Source: Amoebophrya sp. A120
Taxonomy: Eukaryota; Sar; Dinophyceae; Syndiniales; Amoebophryaceae
Direction: 5' to 3'
DNA length: 64,000 bases
Assembly: GCA_905178155.1 (NCBI GenBank)
Contig: CAJINV010000002.1
Location: 4,084,947 to 4,148,946, forward strand
The notes beneath the pieces were generated by a model that was given only the letters and a program-made list of their open reading frames with translations, was not told the DNA's origin and searched no databases. The translations under genes were made by a program, and so were the position numbers. Positions 24,830 to 36,320 of this stretch are shown here, piece by piece. How positions within the stretch are numbered: position 1 is the stretch's first letter; the number at the start of each line of letters is the position of its first letter.

Positions 24830-26060
24830 CCAGACGCCGCTCTTTTCAGGTCGCGCCCGCTCTGAGAAACGAGCCGAGAGCCCGCCGAGGGTTGTCGTGA
24901 GATGGCCGCGCCGTGGGCGTTCTAAAGCGCCAAGCCCCGGGCCGGAAAGTGCCAAGCCGCCCGCCTTTCTCTTCAGTGTTTTTTCACCGCCTCCACAAAT
25001 AACAGCGGAGCGCATGGCGCGCCACTCGTTTGCGGCGGGAAACGGGCCGACCGCGGCGGCCGATCCCGCCGCCCCGACGGAGTCCCTTTCGGGGGCGTGC
25101 GCCCTCCGCGTGTTGTTGAGTAAGGCCGCGAGAGGCATGCCGCCGGTCATAAAAGCGCGGCGGCGGCCGTGTTCTTGCAGTTCGAAGATGGCCGCGGCGT
25201 CATCCGGTCACGGGATGGAAAAGCGGGGGCGGCCATTGGCATCGGCGCGCCCCGATTGCCGAAGACGAAGGACGCGCGCCGTATGATTGGCGGTGGGCGG
25301 GGCCGCTTGGGCCAAAACGCTTGCCGGGCATCGGGAACGAATACAGCCCCCGCGCGCACCCGTTGCGCCATGCCCGAGCGGATACATATCCGCGGGGGGC
25401 CATGCTTGTTGCGGCCGGCGCCCGCGCCGCGGGTGGGAGTCTAGCCCGCGCGCCCGTGTTGGGCCGCGCCGTGTTGTGTCGCGCAGGCAGCGCGGCCCTA
25501 TCTTGCCTGGGCTATCTTCGCTCTATGACCCAGCACGCGCCCCAGAGCATCATAGCGCGCAAGAATCTCCGGACGACAATGCTGGCGGCCCAGCGAACAG
25601 ATGGCCGTCATGAGCAGCCTCGGCCCGCTACCTCTTTGGACACTCCCCCACGCACCCGGCGCCCTGCCTTTGTGTAGTCGTAGCAAGCTAGGCGGCAGAA
25701 GGTCGCCGCTGCCTCCTCTTCCCCGTCGGCCGGGGAGCGGAGTAACCCTGCCGCCGCCACGTACGCGGGGCCTTGGCTTGCCTCCCGGGGCCGCCGGCCC
25801 GGCTCCCCGATCTGACTGGGGCCGCGCGCCCGCCGCGGCCGGGCCCCGTGTGTCTCACGCACAAAGTTTCCTTGGGGGTCTCTTTTCGCCGCCCCCCCGC
25901 GCGCCTGGCCTCAAGCTCGCTGGTGGCCCAGGGCGCGCGGGCCGCGCGCGCGGCGGTTCGCTCACTATGCGCGCCCGGTGCCGCGCAGGGCGCGAAGGCG
26001 GCCCCGCGCGTCGGCCGTGTTGCATTTCCGACCAGCCACGCTTTGTGTCTCAACTTCGGA
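24830..26060. other. GC-rich intergenic island
   Basis: About 1.2 kb of very GC-rich DNA between genes 3 and 4. Overlapping open frames exist on both strands (up to about 290 codons), but they have no recognisable domain and an Ala/Arg/Gly/Pro composition in every frame. I consider it non-coding. The flanks (24268-24830 and 26060-26700) are AT-richer and show nothing else. Confidence 0.62.
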
Positions 26061-26700
26061 TGGGTGGTTTCTTCACGATCTGGGAACGGCTTTCGCTTGT
26101 AGCTGTTCTACTGTTCTATCCCCCACCCGGGCAGTCAGTTGATGACTTTACCCAATTGCGTTTACCACCTTCCTATGCAGCTGACCCACTTGTCCTGTTC
26201 CAGCAGCTCTGTGTTTTTCTGCATGAAGTAGTATCAGTATGTCTTCTAGTTTTTTTGCTCGTAGCACATGCCGGTCTATTTTTTTTGGTGATGGTATTGC
26301 AATTGCTTACTCAGAATCAGAGTCGGATTGTGATGTCTATGCTTCAACTCAAATGGCAGAACAAGCGCACCAGGAGCGTCGTCGGAGAGAGTAGACATAG
26401 CCCTTTCGCGATCTTTGACCGCTTTAGCTTTGACCAATTTCGGCTCTTCAATTCTTTTTGTAAGCCTGCGCAATACAGTCAGTGACCCAAACAAGAGATC
26501 TAGACCCACCACTCATTGACAAGTAACCCAATACCGATCTAGAAAGAATCATGCGACTCGAATCACTCTGAATGCATATGCAATTGCAAAGCTGCCCACT
26601 TCAATTTCCTTTACTACCCGAACCCGTTCACTACCACTTCTTGTTCCTGTGTAACTTATTCGTATAAAATAGCGTACAGTTTCAAAAGCAAAACTACACC

Positions 26701-29700
26701 ATGGTCGACCCCTTCGCCCTCTCTTGTCTCGAGCTGCACGCCGAGAAGCTGGAATTCTACACCCCCTTCCTGAAAGACAACTCGGGTAACGAGTACAAGC
26801 TCCGCACCAAGCAGAACAGGTCGGAATTTGTGACGGACTGCTTGAGTTTCCGGGACGGCGCGGTGAACGTTTCTTCGCTCCCTTTCGTGAACCTGCTGAA
26901 GAATGGGGTCTTGTCGCAGGAAAAATTCGAGTTATACCAGTCCCAGCTGGAAAAACCGGCGTACCAGCAGATGCACGCGGGGATTATTGGGAAAGCGTTG
27001 AGTATGATCGCGGTGGGAGGAGGAACAGCTACAGCAGGAGATCACGCAGATGATGTTGACAGCTATTCAAACCTCCTGTCTCTCCTGCGACCAGAGAAAG
27101 AAGCTGATGCTGCTGTTGGCTCTGCAAACGGGGATGAAGTTATGCTGGATGATCTGGAAGAAGACGAGGACGATGCTGATAAAACAACAGACGAGCCCGA
27201 AGACGAGGAGGAAAAGGAAATCCGGCTTGCCGCGCTGCGCAAAAGACGAGAGGCTGCGAGGATGGTCACCGCAACAGAGATATGGAGTGTAAAAATGTCT
27301 AGATCTGGAAGGATGCAACTTGTAATGCTGCATTTGGATTCCAAAAAAATCTGTATTGCATGAGCAGCAAGGGAAGTGTAATTTTTGCTACTGGATGGAG
27401 ACGGCATTTGTTATGCGGAATAGGTATCCAGAAGCCCTCAAAAGATATCTGCCGCTAGAGCATGCATCACAAACATCATGGCTCATGCAAAACTTGCATG
27501 ACAAGTCTCAGAATCTTCCAGACCCAGACACTTTTACATTTGATAAGAGATCTTGCAGAACTGCTTGGCGTTTGTGGCGAAGGAGCAACAAATGTCGAGT
27601 AATTCATCTGCATCGTCCTCCACGACGAAAACGTCGAAAATCCCGAATGCAAATCGGAACAATTCCCGATCCGCACCTACCTCTCCAATGACAATGAGAA
27701 CAATAACAAACAAGAAGCACCAGATCAGAGTTCCGAAACAGGTGAAAGAGTACAAGAACTGCCTCGCGATGGTGAACGAAGCCGGGAGCTTGAGCGGTCT
27801 TAGTTCTGAAGATCCAGGCGGCATTCCTCGGCTGGCGGGACTGATGGGTGAGGTAGCTGATTTGATGCCGGAGGAAGTTCTTCCTGTGTTGATTCCGCAG
27901 CCAACATCGTTTGGAGAGGAAGAAGGTCAAAAGGTTGAAGACCATCCACTTGCTGCTGCATTCTACGCTGGTTTCAGCAAACGGCTGCTGGAAACCTTGA
28001 TTCCAGTCGCTGTCCACTACCGGTTGTTTGCAGAGTGCGGGAAGTTTTTTAAGTTTCTGAACTTCACAGCACCACCGGTGGAAGGAGAAAAAGAAGGTAA
28101 TACTGCAGCTGACCAAAATGCAGCAGTAGCAGCGGCTCCTGAGATGAATCTGTCCGGTGAGCAGGCTCCTCTTGCTCCATCATATCACGAGAAAAAAGTG
28201 CTACAGTTACACATTTGTTGGAGTTTCTGCATCACAAATTTTCCCTGTGTGGCAGAGAAGGCTTGTAATGCGAAGATCATAAGGGAAAACAGGACGGAAA
28301 CGAGGCTCCCAAGCATTTCCTGCATGAGAAAGGTTGTCTCTGTTGCCGGTCTTGCATCACAATGTGCAACTGTAACACTTTTTTCTTGTGATACATCAGC
28401 GAAGAAACTTATCACCGACTACAACCGGAAAAAACACCCGTTTTTTGACAGCTTCATCCAGAAGTACAGTGGGAAAATATTCCAACAATTGGCGGACGAC
28501 TTGGATCTACTGGTAAACTCTCTTTTCAGCAAATTTCTCCGGTTCACCTCGTTCTCCTCATCTCTCGACCAGGCTGCCGGAGTACTAGAGCTGCGGCAGG
28601 AAGTGATCGTTTTCAAAGCCCACTATCTCCGTTTCCTCGAAGCAGAAATCGCCGCGCTTCACGAATTTTCCGCGGTGGACCCGCTGATATCCGATCCGGA
28701 CCTGCACCGGGAGCGCTTTTTCCACGTGATAGAAGTTGCACAGAAATTGTCTGCGCCAGGAGAGCAGGACCAGGATCTGACTCTGCTATCCAGCATGACA
28801 AATTTCGAACCCAGCCCCAGTGTTCTTCTCCTCTCGTCCGCGAGTGTGAATGCCGTCCGGTCTGGGCAGACTAGTTCTGCCGACGGCGTCGTTCAGTTAC
28901 TCGACAACCTCGACTCTACCGAGTTGAAAGTCTTGTCAAGATTACAAATCGCGACCGCAACTTGTCATGCGGTCAACGAATACGAAGTGGCGAATTCCGT
29001 GTTCGAGCAGGAATGTTTCCTGGAAGAGTTCCGGGGGAGAATTAAGACTGCGCTCACTAACGGTTCTAGCATGACAAACAGTCAGGGAGCAGGTGAGGAG
29101 GACGAAGCAACAAAGACGAAAATTCTCAAGGTAAACAATTTGAATAATTGGAGCGCGAAAACGATCCAGGTCTTGTCGGAGGAAATTATCGAGTCCGAAA
29201 AGGAGAACCCTTTTGACGGGAAAAATCCGCCGTTTTTGTTGATTTGCGATGCGACGAACGCTTCGGGACGAACTACAGGTAACAACAAAACCGCCGATGA
29301 TCCGCAACTCGTGGAGCAGCAGCAAGCACAATTCTTCGCGTTGCAGGAATTTTTACTTTCGAAGGCGTTTCTCTTAACCGGTAGTTCCAGCGAAGTTGGG
29401 TTTTTCCTGAACAGAAGCGAAAGAGAAGTGATGAACGACCCAGATGGCTCGGCGATGGAAATGTTCCGGAAATTCATGGGGTTGAATTCTTTGCTTCTTG
29501 TAACCGGGGAACAAACGGGAGTCGATTTGTTCACGTTGTACATTTTTCTCCCTGCGAACCACAACTTTTTGAAGAAATTGTCCTCTAGTTCTGCGAAGAA
29601 TCTGACCACTGTTCTGAAATTGGAGTCGTATCGAGAATTGATCAAGCAGCAACGGCGGGACTTCGTGGAGTCGCTCGGAGATCTGGACGAATTGGCGATG

Positions 29701-30462
29701 CTGAGTACAACTAGTGGTACAACAACTTCCTCGACCGGAGAGATAATTATGAACAAGATCTGCATGAAGGACGTGGAGATCACCCCGGAATTATTAACCG
29801 CAGTCGCTGCGAACGGGAAAAAGTTGGCGAGTAAGGTGTTGAAAATCGAATTCAAGCCGCATTTGACGAATTTACAGAAGAATTTGATTAAATCGAATTT
29901 ACTCGAGCAGAAGGAAAACCGGACCAGCTCGTGTTATTGTAACGACAGTTTTGGGGCGATTGTTTCAGCGGTGGTGGTTGGGGAAATTGCGAAGTTTGTG
30001 ACGCTATCAAATGCAAAAATGTCTGGGTCTGGAAGAGTGGAACTTGTGACGCTGTCCTTGGATTCCAAAAAAATCTGTGTTGCATGAGTAGCAAAGGGAT
30101 TGCAATTTTTGCTACGCTGAGACGGCATTTGTCATGCAGAATAGGAATCAAGAGGCCCTCAAAAATTCTGTATTGCTAGGGTATGCATCACAGACATCGT
30201 GTGTCATGCAAAACGTGCATGACAACTGTCAGAATCTTTCAGACCCAGACATTTTTACATTTGATACACGCCACCACCAGGTGGAGGACTTCTGTCGTCG
30301 GACGGAGTGGGCGTAGGGGTAATGCAGGAGTCCTCTTCGAATAGTCCGTTTTCCTCGGTGGAGTGTTTGCCGAAAGCAGCGTTTTCTGGGATGAACTTCT
30401 TGTTTAGTTCGATCAGTAACGGGAAAATCAGTCCGCAGTGTGGGAAGGTCAAGGTGTTGTAA
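26701..30462 (+). CDS. Unrecognised 1,002-aa protein, 4 exons
   Basis: Exons 26701-27280, 27551-28182, 28399-30004, 30272-30462 sum to 3,009 nt with one stop (TAA). The three interruptions are all introners (27281, 28183, 30005). The start ATG is in a CACCATGG context. Unlike genes 1-3, most of the product looks globular. It has an N-terminal region rich in Phe and Leu (residues 1-110), an acidic run near 150-180 (DLEEDEDDADKTTDEPEDEE), then long helical stretches (for example residues about 400-540) and a Ser/Gly-rich last exon. I see no signal peptide, no membrane helix and no motif that names a family. A soluble cytosolic or nuclear protein is the most I can infer. Confidence 0.82.
27281..27545 (+). 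mobile_element. Introner, family A, in gene 4
   Basis: Left TATGGAGTGTAAAAATGTC, right CACTTTTACATTTGATA. Target duplication AGAGA at 27276-27280 and 27546-27550. Excision restores A|TC (Ile): ATEILQNC. Confidence 0.92.
28183..28393 (+). mobile_element. Introner, family C variant, in gene 4
   Basis: Ends TATCACGAGAAAAAAGTG and CACTTTTTTCTTGTGATA. Target duplication CATCA at 28178-28182 and 28394-28398. Excision joins LAPS to AKKL. The whole element is open in the host frame, so retention would give a longer protein. Confidence 0.9.
30005..30266 (+). mobile_element. Introner, family A, in gene 4
   Basis: Ends TATCAAATGCAAAAATGTC and CATTTTTACATTTGATA. Flanks share ACGC (30001-30004 and 30268-30271) with one extra base on the right. 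Excision reads VTPPPGGG. Confidence 0.88.
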
Positions 30463-31079
30463 GTGTGAGAAATGATATGGTTTATTTAGTTATGCTACAC
30501 CTTCACCTGCACATCACTGTCGCTTTAGTAAATGTAAAAAGTCGTGACAAGAAGGATGGTTACAACACAATGAACGTGAAAAGGACGACGACGTTAAAAC
30601 GAAAAGTGAGACAATGTCGAGCATCATGTCTTTTTCGCATTCATAAGTTTAAGTACTTGAGTATTCCACTCCCAGTCATAGTTTTTTCGAAGTACATGAA
30701 AATGTTTGTAGTACTAAGTTGAACACAAAGTAGCATCCATAGGCCGCACACAAATAATCTCTTATGGACTAACCAATGCCGAGGTGGTCTTTCTTGGATG
30801 AACGCAGCGTAGGAGCTGAATAAGTCTTGCCATTATTTGAAGATGAAAAGCAACATCCAGTATAAGCAATTGCAATGTGCAGTAGCCGGAACCATCACCG
30901 GTGCCTACAGCCTCCATGATTCAGTAGTAGTCCACAAGTACTACATCGGCCAAACCATCAACACGTCGAAAGAAAAAACTTGATGAATTGTCTAAAATGC
31001 ACTGACTCACCCTGCGAAGATAGCGCAGTTCGGAGACGGATTTAGTACATAGAGTTTTAGTGATGTTCCACTTCCAGCG

Positions 31080-32190
31080 GCAGGCAAAGCGACACGGTGC
31101 GGAACTGGGTTCCCGAAAAGTTTTCCAGAAAAGAGCCAGTAATGCGAAGGACGGCAAGCGCAAGAACTCGGGCGTGGGGCTCGCGTCAGCCGGTTTTGCG
31201 GCCAGATTACCTCTTTGGCGCGGCAGGAAGCAAGCGCCGCCCGCTGCCTGTGCCGCGTGGCGGGTTGTGCAGCGTGGCGCCGCCCAGGCCTTTTCCGCTC
31301 GCATCGGCTAGGTTGGCAGCCGCGCCGCCCAGCAGCGCGAGGCCGGCGGCGCACGGGCCTGGTTGCCGGGTGGCAGACGCGCCGGCCAGTGTAGTCGCAG
31401 CGCCTCCGAGCATTCCGGGCGCGCGCGCGTTCGTGGCAGCGCGCCGGCCCGGTTGGTGGTAAGTGTTCGCAGTGGCGCCCGGCCGGCGCGGCGCCTGCTG
31501 GCCAGCCCCATCTGGAGACTGCAGAGGCCCGGGGCAAGGTGGCCCCTCCTGGCCAAGGCGGAGAGAGTAGCTGCCCCGATCGACCTCGGCCGGCTTCGCC
31601 GATACGCCGCACGCAGGCAATGCCGGGGGGGCTGCCGCGCGAAGCACTGCGCAGGCTGAAGCGTTCTTCTCCGCGATTCGAATCGGGGGCGCATCCAGCG
31701 AAATGGGCCCCGGGGGCGCCGGCGGGCGCCACGGGATGGAACCAACGCAGCAAGGGGCGGGCAGCTGGGCGACGGGCGCGCGCGTTCGCGCCCCCCGCCC
31801 CGCATCGCTTGGCCATTGCCGGTCGCTGTCCGGCCGCCCTTTTTCGTGGCGTGCATTGGTTTAGGGGTTGGCCGGTGCCCGCCCGCCCCCGCCCCTCCGT
31901 GTGTCTCTCTGTTAGCAAGCAAGCGAGCGCGCCCGGCGGTTCCGCGCGCCCTTTGGCGCCCCCTTGGGTGAATGTGTGCGCCGACCCTTTATTTTGGAAG
32001 GCAGCCAGCCAGAGCACGCAGGCGGCGTCCCGCGGCGGCCTCAATCCCTGTGTGCCAGCCTGGCCTGGCGCGGGCTCCTTGCGTGATGTGGATTCATTTT
32101 TGGTTGTGCGCGGGGTCAGCCTGCCCTAACGCGCCGCGCGGCGAAGATGGGGGGCACGAGCGTAGGCGCCTTCTGAGCCTGCCCCCACCT
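31080..32190. other. GC-rich intergenic island
   Basis: About 1.1 kb of GC-rich DNA between genes 4 and 5, open in many frames on both strands without a recognisable product. A GATTCGAATC word at 31676-31685 resembles a tRNA B box, but no cloverleaf can be drawn around it. The AT-richer flanks (30463-31080, 32190-32883) show no gene. Confidence 0.6.
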
Positions 32191-32883
32191 GTTTGCGCGT
32201 CGTTCGATCGTTCTTTCGTTTGTGGACGTGTTTCCACTTGCTGAACAACGAGGGCGGGTTGTGCCACTTTCCATCCAGAACCGCGCTCCTGCTCGCGCTC
32301 GTGTTCATCTACTATGATTTTGTTGTGCCGTGTCTGTGTGATATTATCCTGGCCCTCGTGATTAAGCGCTCGGTGTGCACGTGGTTGCACCATCAGAATG
32401 CATTCGACAGCGGATGAAAAAAACCTCTTCACCGTTATGCCCGCCTGTATGAAATAAAAATTGAAAAGAACCAACGCAACCGCAAGAAGTGAGATCGGTT
32501 CTTCATTTTCGTCAGCTTCTCGGTATTTCCCTGCTGACATCGCGCCCTCGCAAATGATGATGAAGTGCTCGGCTCTATTCCCCGTGGTCGCCTGTAATGT
32601 GATCATTGTTCTGTGCTGCATGTGCTAGTGCTTGTGCGTCGGTGTCGATTAACATGACTTTCTCAAGCCTTCCTTTCATGACGAGGATGTTCTGTCATAT
32701 TATTCGCGGTGCTTGAAGATCTCTTACTTGCTCAATTTAACATCATGCAGATGCTCCCTTGCTTACCGTGACACGCGGAAAACCTGATTTATACGATTTT
32801 CTTTTATTTATTTCCCCATTTCACCATCTTTCCCACCAACTTGATTTCCACCGCTTTATTTCCTTTCCAATATCAAAATCAAA

Positions 32884-35800
32884 ATGAGTTTCTCCTCCAC
32901 CGGCGCATCGGTCCAGGTGGTCCGGGTTGAGAAGCTGGCGCCAGCAGCCCAAGCTGGAAGCTCTACTACTACTTCTATCCAGAAGCCCCAGCCGCACAAC
33001 ATGACGATTTTCCAAGTCAAGGTCAACATTGTCCGGAAGCAAGACGAAGCTGCACAACTACAGCAAGGCAATCTTCATGACGACGACGAACACAAGGCGT
33101 CGAATGAGATCAAGAATTCCATTTTACTCCTCGCCAAGGAGTACCCGATGTGCAGCAAAGAGTGGTTCGCGAAAATCGCTGCGCATATTTTTTCCACACC
33201 GGACGTAGTAGCTCCTTCTGCTGAAGGACCTACAGCGATTTCAGCCGCTCCGCAGCAAGAAATCAAATCCGTGACCGTCACTATCGAGGAGGAGCTGTGG
33301 GAGAGAGTGTACGACGACGTGCACGAGCAATTTCACCACCATGTGTGGCGTATGCATTGCAAACATGTCTGGGTCTGGAAACTTGTGATGCTGGGTAGCG
33401 TATTATGTATGAGGAGGCCACATCAAGTGCTGGCTTAGCATGACACGTTTCTGAGCTTCTAGGCGTTGCCTATTCTCCATGACAAAGTGCGTTTCTGCAT
33501 GACAGAAAAAAAATGGAACTCTTGGGTGCCGTGCATGAGAGATTTAAGAGTCATGCCCGACAAGCATGACAAACATGCATTCTTCCAGAGCCAGACTACA
33601 TATTTGCAATGCATATGGCGCTTGCGCTCCCCGGAGAAGAAGTGGTGCGTGTGCGACATCCAGGACTGCACAAACGTGGCGAGAAAACAAAGTTTGAAGG
33701 GCGGGGTGAGGAATCTGACATTATTGAAAACCGGCGAAATGGGGTTGGGGCTGGGCGGTGCAGCGGGGGCGCAGGTGCTGGCAACCAGCATCGACGCGGA
33801 GTGGCTGTTTCGGGAGGAAGGTACAGTTTCGGTTTGCTGCTCAACTACAACTTCCAACTAGTACTAAATTTCGAACGAGGACGAGGTCCGGAAACGTCGC
33901 ACAATCTAGCATGTTCGGATTAAGGGTTTAGGATTTAGGATGAAGAAGAACTGCAACGTACAAGCAAAGTAAAGATCAAGTAGATCAGTGCTGACGGTTC
34001 AACATATTTCTATTTGTCTTGCATCAACCCCATTTCTTCAGGTTCCACCGCCGCCCAAACAATTGACTACGACACCTTCAACCAAAAATTCATCAAAACC
34101 CTCGTTACGGAATTCGCCGGGCACCCGGAGCAGGGGGTGTTTGTTTCCTCCCTGCAGAAAACTTTCTCCGACATGGCCGAAGCGGTGATTACCCGCTTCG
34201 GCGCTAGTACTTCTACGGAGATCATGATGAACAGCACGACATCCGCAAGTCCACTGCCCTTAAACTGCATTCAGAAGGTGAAGCTTTCCACCCACCCGGA
34301 GCAGCAGTACACGATCACACCGGCGTTCTCCGCGTTGGCCGATCAGGATTTCACGAACGAGGAAGCAGAGTATGACAGTGCACAACCCCCCCTCCCCCTG
34401 ATTTGTCATGCAAAAACCCACATCCAGGTGCAGTGCTACCTTGTGACACCGCGTGCATGACAAATTCCGGAAATCCAAACAGTACGACACTCGGCCGCGC
34501 ATGAACGTGTCATGCACAGGGTCCACTTGTATTGGTGTTTGTAAAAATGCTGTTGATACCATACAAATGAGGGGGAGGGGGAGTTGTGCATTCCATTGTC
34601 ATACAGAGCAGTTTGCGAACGTGTTCACCGCCGTGAAATCCGGGTCGACACATGGGAGGACAATTGAGGTAGAGCTGGAGGCGGGTGCGACGACGTTGAA
34701 AAGTCCGGGAGGTAGTACGACTGGCTCTCGTCCGGCCTCGAGCCGGTTGGAAAAGCAAATCGGGCACTTACCATCCCCCGTAAAACCAGACGCGAAGCCG
34801 AAACTCCAAGCAGAAATTAGTGCATCAGCAAGAGCAACAGCAACTCCTGCTGCACCTGCTGCATCAAATGCGGACAAAACAATTGTGGAGGAAGAAATTT
34901 CGGACCTCGTAGCCGCCGGCGCAACTGACACGCCGAAAGGACCACAGCCACCGCCAGCAGCTGGTGCAGCAGCATTAATCGAGCAGCCTCCACCGGCGAA
35001 GAAGCCGGATCCTTTGCCGCTGAACTATGGGACTCTCAAACGTTACATTCTCAACTGTTACATGAATTTGCCATGCAAAATTGGCGCGAGCATCTACCTG
35101 ACCAAGCTGCTTCGCATGACAAGTTCTCGACGCGCCAGATAGTATTCTTTCTAGTCTGCTCTAAACCTGTAATGCAAAAGGCGCAACCTTTTCCCTTTCA
35201 CTTTTGCCATTTTTGCATTACAAATTTCATGTAACAGTTGAGAATGTAACGCTTGAGAACGCCATAGGAACCCAGCGGCGCAGAAGGTCCGGAATAAGTT
35301 GAAGGTGCTGAAAATTCAGCAGGGCGGGACGGGTATCATGTATTCGGATAACAAAGAGGATGTCAAACAAATTGCGGCGATCGGGAATTATACACCAAGC
35401 TCATCCCCCACAAACCAGCCGAAGTCGGCGAATTCTATACCAGCCTCTCCAGCAGGATCAGCACCACAACTCCCGCTCACCCTCGCCTCCGCAACCACAT
35501 CGCAGGGGCAGCAGCCATGCTTCTTCGCGAAACTCGGCATTGTCTCGAGAACAACCTACATCGAGAAAATCACCCCCTGCTACCCGAAATGCCCCTGGCT
35601 GGTGGAAAAGTCCTGGCCGAAGTACGTGAAACAGGTGGATTTTCTCTCCTATCACGAGGAAAAATCCCCCCTCCCCATATCGAAAACGAAATTTGTGATG
35701 CTGTATTTGAGTACACAAATCGACTTGTAATGCTAGAAGGCCAAGAGACGCAGCTGTGGCCTCGTTTGCAGGCAATTTGTCATGCAGTTTCCCACTTCCA

Positions 35801-36320
35801 GCTGCCCCCTGTTATGCTGAAGATGCAAGGCTTTCCCACGCCAACCAGTACTACAGTCCGCATCTTTTCCCTTCTAGCATGATAAAGCTGATTTGTGACC
35901 ACAAATCTGCATCACAAATCTCTAGTTTGAGTATGGGGTGGGGGGATTTTTCACTTTGATATCTCCGCCATGGACTTCTTACTCCATCTCCGGTTTGTCA
36001 TGGAGCAAGAGCCGCAGGAGACGCAATTGAAATTACTCCGGGACTACGCAAATTTTGTGGAAGAAGAACTGTTTCAAAATCCGAATCAACCAATGACAAA
36101 CGTCTCGGCGACGGACAAGCAGAAGTTTCTGGTTCTAAACGGAAAATACGCGAACAAGTTTTTCTTCCCGTTTGTGTTAGCAATTTCCGGGTTCAGCATG
36201 GAGAAAATTTTGGAGATTTTGGGAAAAAGGTTGGAAAATAGCTTCGACCAAGAGTTGCACGAGGGGATGAGGCAGGTGCATCGGATTGCGGAAATACAGA
36301 TACGGAAGGTGGTTTACTAG
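32884..36320 (+). CDS. Urate oxidase / OHCU decarboxylase fusion with eroded active sites
   Basis: Exons 32884-33350, 33621-33820, 34042-34370, 34609-35025, 35272-35649, 35967-36320 give one 714-residue frame. Residues 1-355 follow the urate oxidase fold. Landmarks in order are EIKNSILLLAKEY, VTIEEELWERV, LTLLKTGEMG, VLATSIDAEWLF, SLQKTFSDMA and THGRTIEVEL. A Pro/Ala/Ser-rich linker follows. Residues about 550-714 match OHCU decarboxylase: CPWLVEKSW, then FFFPFVLAISGFSMEKIL and GKRLENSFDQEL. These would be steps 1 and 3 of urate to allantoin conversion. Key residues look lost. The uricase Thr-Asp pair reads Ser-Asn, the FLRDEYTTL loop is deleted and the PNKH histidine is not evident. In the decarboxylase the HPDLA motif reads RDYANF. 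No PTS1 tripeptide is present (the protein ends VVY). Four introners and one GT-AG intron (33821-34041) interrupt it. A relic or a non-catalytic protein is plausible. Confidence 0.85.
33351..33615 (+). mobile_element. Introner, family A, in gene 5
   Basis: Left TATGCATTGCAAACATGTC, right CATATTTGCAATGCATA. Target duplication TGGCG at 33346-33350 and 33616-33620. Excision restores CG|C (Arg): HVWRLRS. Confidence 0.92.
34371..34603 (+). mobile_element. Introner, family E, in gene 5
   Basis: Starts TATGACAGTGCACAACCCCC, ends ATTCCATTGTCATA. Target duplication CAGAG at 34366-34370 and 34604-34608. Excision joins EEAE to QFANVF inside the uricase domain. Confidence 0.92.
35026..35266 (+). mobile_element. 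Introner, family G, in gene 5
   Basis: Starts TATGGGACTCTCAAACGTTA and contains TCTCAACTGTTACATG near the left, CATGTAACAGTTGAGA on the right, ending CGCCATA. Flanks share GAAC. Excision joins LPLN to PAAQ in the linker. Confidence 0.88.
35650..35961 (+). mobile_element. Introner, family F, in gene 5
   Basis: Starts TATCACGAGGAAAAATCCCC, ends GGATTTTTCACTTTGATA. Target duplication TCTCC at 35645-35649 and 35962-35966. Excision joins VDFLS to AMDFLL in the decarboxylase domain. Confidence 0.9.

Noticed and set aside
25601-26485. 294-codon + strand frame partly in a GC island
   Set aside because: Composition changes abruptly within the frame at the island border and no domain is visible; a hydrophobic tail arises from T-rich DNA.
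31676-31685. Possible tRNA B box (GATTCGAATC)
   Set aside because: Neither strand gives pairing T-arm, anticodon and acceptor stems around it.
31007-32044. 345-codon minus-strand and overlapping plus-strand frames in the GC island
   Set aside because: Several overlapping frames are open at once with Ala/Arg/Gly/Pro composition, which is a product of high GC and lack of stops.
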